A stretch of DNA of 54,288 nt, from the NCBI GenBank assembly GCA_002482965.1, contig DLGZ01000069.1, positions 57,969-112,256 of the forward strand. Reading direction: 5' to 3'. The notes below the pieces were generated by a model, which worked only from the letters and a program-made list of their open reading frames with translations, had not been told where the DNA came from and did not search any database. Position 1 is the stretch's first letter; each line of letters begins with the position of its first letter. This DNA is from Verrucomicrobiaceae bacterium UBA7681 (GTDB lineage: Bacteria; Verrucomicrobiota; Verrucomicrobiia; Verrucomicrobiales; Verrucomicrobiaceae). This document shows positions 52,586-54,288 of the stretch, in pieces. A program made the translations under genes and the position numbers.

Positions 52586-54288
52586 ATGTCCGAAGCCCGC
52601 AAGACCCTCGAAGAACGCGCTCAGATGTCTGACATCGATCGCCTGCGCCACTCCTGTGCCCACGTGATGGCCACCGCCATCCTGCGCCTGTGGCCGAACG
52701 CCCAATTTGCCTACGGCCCACCGGTCGAAAGCGGCTTCTACTATGACTTTGACCTGCCGGATCACCGCATCACGCCGGATGACTTCGAGAAGATCGAGGC
52801 GGAGATGAAGAAGATCTCGAAGGAGAATCAGAAGTTTGAATGGAAAGGCGTGAGCCGTGATGAAGCCATCGCGCTGGCGAAGTCTGGCCGTCTGGGTGGT
52901 CTGACGGAGCGGCCGGGGAATCCGAGCACGTTCAAACTGGACCTGCTGGAAAAGATTCCTGAAGGCGAGCAGATCTCGACCTTCCAGAACGGTGACTTCA
53001 TCGACCTTTGCGCCGGACCCCACGTGGGCTACAGCGGCAAGTGCAAGCATGTGAAGATTATGTCTGTGGCGAGCGCTTTCTACATGGGCGACGACACGAA
53101 GCCGCAGCTTCAGCGCCTGTATGGCACGGCTTTCCCGAGCAGTGAAGAGCTGGCCAAGCATCTGGAACAACTCGAAGAGGCGAAGAAGCGCGACCACCGC
53201 AAGCTGGGCAAAGAACTCAAACTTTACCACATCGACGAAGAAGTGGGGCAGGGGCTTATTCTGTGGACGCCGAATGGCGCGATCCTGCGTCAGGAGCTGC
53301 AGAACTTCATCAGCGAGGAACTGCGCAAGCAGGGCTACAGTCAGGTGTTCACGCCGCACATCGGCAAGGTGGGTCTGTACAAGACCAGCGGTCACTTCCC
53401 TTATTACAAGGACAGCCAGTTTGCGCCGGTCATTGAGAACGACGATCTCGCGAAGGTGATCAAGGAAGGCTGCGGCTGCTGTGAAGTCATGGAACGCCTA
53501 GGTGCTGTGTCTGCCCGCATGCGCCAGCAGCTCAATGAGCGCGCTGGCAAGGAAGTCATCACCGAAGACCGCGTGCTGCCGGATGAGCAGTTGCTCGACG
53601 GCTTCCTGCTGAAGCCGATGAACTGCCCGCATCACATCAAGATTTACGACAGCCAGCCGCGCAGCTATCGCGACCTGCCCGTGCGCCTCGCCGAATTCGG
53701 CACGGTGTATCGCTGGGAGCAGAGCGGTGAGTTGAACGGGCTGACCCGCGTGCGTGGTTTCACGCAGGATGATGCGCATCTCTTCTGCACCGAAGAACAG
53801 GTGGCGAAGGAAGTGCTCGGCTGCCTCAGTCTGGTGAAGATCGTGCTGAATACCCTGGGCATGCATGACTACCGCGTGCGCGTGGGTCTGCGTGATCCCG
53901 ACAGCAGCAAGTTTACCGGTAATCCGGAGCAATGGGACAAGGCGGAAGCTGCGTGCCGCGAGGCTGCCGCTACGCTGGGCGTGCCGTTTACGGAAGAGCC
54001 GGGGGAAGCTGCGTTCTATGGTCCGAAGATCGACTTCGTGATCAAGGATGTCATCGGCCGCGAATGGCAGCTCGGCACCGTGCAGGTGGACTACGTGCTG
54101 CCTGTGCGCTTTGATCTTACTTACAATGGTGCTGATAATCGGCAGCATCGCCCGGTGATGATCCATCGTGCGCCGTTTGGCAGCATGGAGCGTTTCTGCG
54201 GCGTGCTTATTGAGCATTTCGCGGGTCATTTCCCGACCTGGCTCGCGCCTGAGCAGGTGCGCATCCTGACTATCAGCGAGAAGGTGGA
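52586..54288 (+). CDS. thrS: Threonyl-tRNA synthetase without TGS domain (3' end outside window)
   Basis: About 567 codons are visible. It ligates threonine to tRNA-Thr using ATP. The editing domain starts almost at once (HSCAH, H22 and H26; later LCAGPHVG), then the class II core: SGHFPYYK, KPMNCPHH (from K343) and RVRGFTQDDAHLFC, and near the edge VMIHRAPFGSMERF. Most bacterial ThrRS begin with a 60-residue TGS domain; here only about 20 residues precede the editing domain. A segment of about 50 residues with CGCC (296-299) is inserted before KPMNCPHH. Start: ATG after ccccccctttacaacc, with no Shine-Dalgarno. The anticodon domain continues past the edge. Confidence 0.9.
   Translation, partial: MSEARKTLEERAQMSDIDRLRHSCAHVMATAILRLWPNAQFAYGPPVESGFYYDFDLPDHRITPDDFEKIEAEMKKISKENQKFEWKGVSRDEAIALAKSGRLGGLTERPGNPSTFKLDLLEKIPEGEQISTFQNGDFIDLCAGPHVGYSGKCKHVKIMSVASAFYMGDDTKPQLQRLYGTAFPSSEELAKHLEQLEEAKKRDHRKLGKELKLYHIDEEVGQGLILWTPNGAILRQELQNFISEELRKQGYSQVFTPHIGKVGLYKTSGHFPYYKDSQFAPVIENDDLAKVIKEGCGCCEVMERLGAVSARMRQQLNERAGKEVITEDRVLPDEQLLDGFLLKPMNCPHHIKIYDSQPRSYRDLPVRLAEFGTVYRWEQSGELNGLTRVRGFTQDDAHLFCTEEQVAKEVLGCLSLVKIVLNTLGMHDYRVRVGLRDPDSSKFTGNPEQWDKAEAACREAAATLGVPFTEEPGEAAFYGPKIDFVIKDVIGREWQLGTVQVDYVLPVRFDLTYNGADNRQHRPVMIHRAPFGSMERFCGVLIEHFAGHFPTWLAPEQVRILTISEKV

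Overview
The window looks like a chromosome segment of a Verrucomicrobium, most like the Prosthecobacter/Verrucomicrobium group. This is judged from content, not from a database search. The evidence is a four-gene pseudopilin cassette of the Verru_Chthon A/B/C/D type, PEP-CTERM tails of the PEPSRALLLL...RRRR form, an autotransporter-associated beta-strand repeat protein, a TIGR02597-like protein, very large secreted multidomain proteins, high GC, and start codons that almost never have a Shine-Dalgarno sequence.

Region 1 (1-13.9 kb) is a polymorphic-toxin (RHS) locus. The 3' part of a giant RHS protein (open at the left edge) has Ser/His/Tyr-rich linkers, what looks like a second RHS shell start in mid-protein, and a LamG-like domain. 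Two short reading frames follow, at 7912 and 10448. Each repeats the last ~123 residues of the RHS core and then switches to a different, AT-richer C-terminal tip. Each tip gene is followed by a small gene that fits an immunity role: a 45-aa membrane peptide, an exported 166-aa protein (ATGA overlap), and an exported leucine-rich-repeat-like protein (ATGA overlap). One tip carries HEKDH, a zinc-metallopeptidase motif. A methyltransferase gene on the opposite strand, a glycosyltransferase-methyltransferase fusion and a decayed HTH regulator complete the region.

Region 2 (14-28.2 kb) holds a divergent copper pair (multicopper oxidase and SCO protein), a PEP-CTERM protein, and a two-gene unit of a TPR protein plus a 2778-aa secreted protein with two separate calcineurin-like phosphoesterase domains and seven Big_9 Ig-like repeats. 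Divergent from that unit are a TIGR02597-like protein and another PEP-CTERM protein. The divergent intergenic region has two tandem copies of a 31-bp partly palindromic element.

Region 3 (28.2-44.8 kb), all on the minus strand, has an alginate-export-like porin, a 1396-aa autotransporter-type repeat protein with a PEP-CTERM tail, four small genes (zinc-ribbon, DUF4279-like and two membrane proteins), a gene-poor stretch with hairpin and inverted-repeat elements, and the pseudopilin cassette with a GA-rich minisatellite between genes C and D.

Region 4 (44.9-52.5 kb) is a likely sulfur-acquisition locus. On the minus strand are an Rrf2 regulator, a YezD-like protein, cysteine synthase, an M14-type metallo-deacylase/peptidase, a complete sulfonate/taurine-type ABC importer and a CNNM-type membrane protein. 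Divergent from the regulator are two paralogous Cys-motif proteins resembling L-2-amino-thiazoline-4-carboxylate hydrolases. A motif (CCTACTTG followed 16-18 bp later by a -10-like box) occurs upstream of the regulator, the cys operon, the porin, the repeat protein and the pseudopilin cassette. The window ends inside a threonyl-tRNA synthetase gene that starts without a TGS domain. I saw no rRNA, tRNA, CRISPR array or intact insertion sequence.
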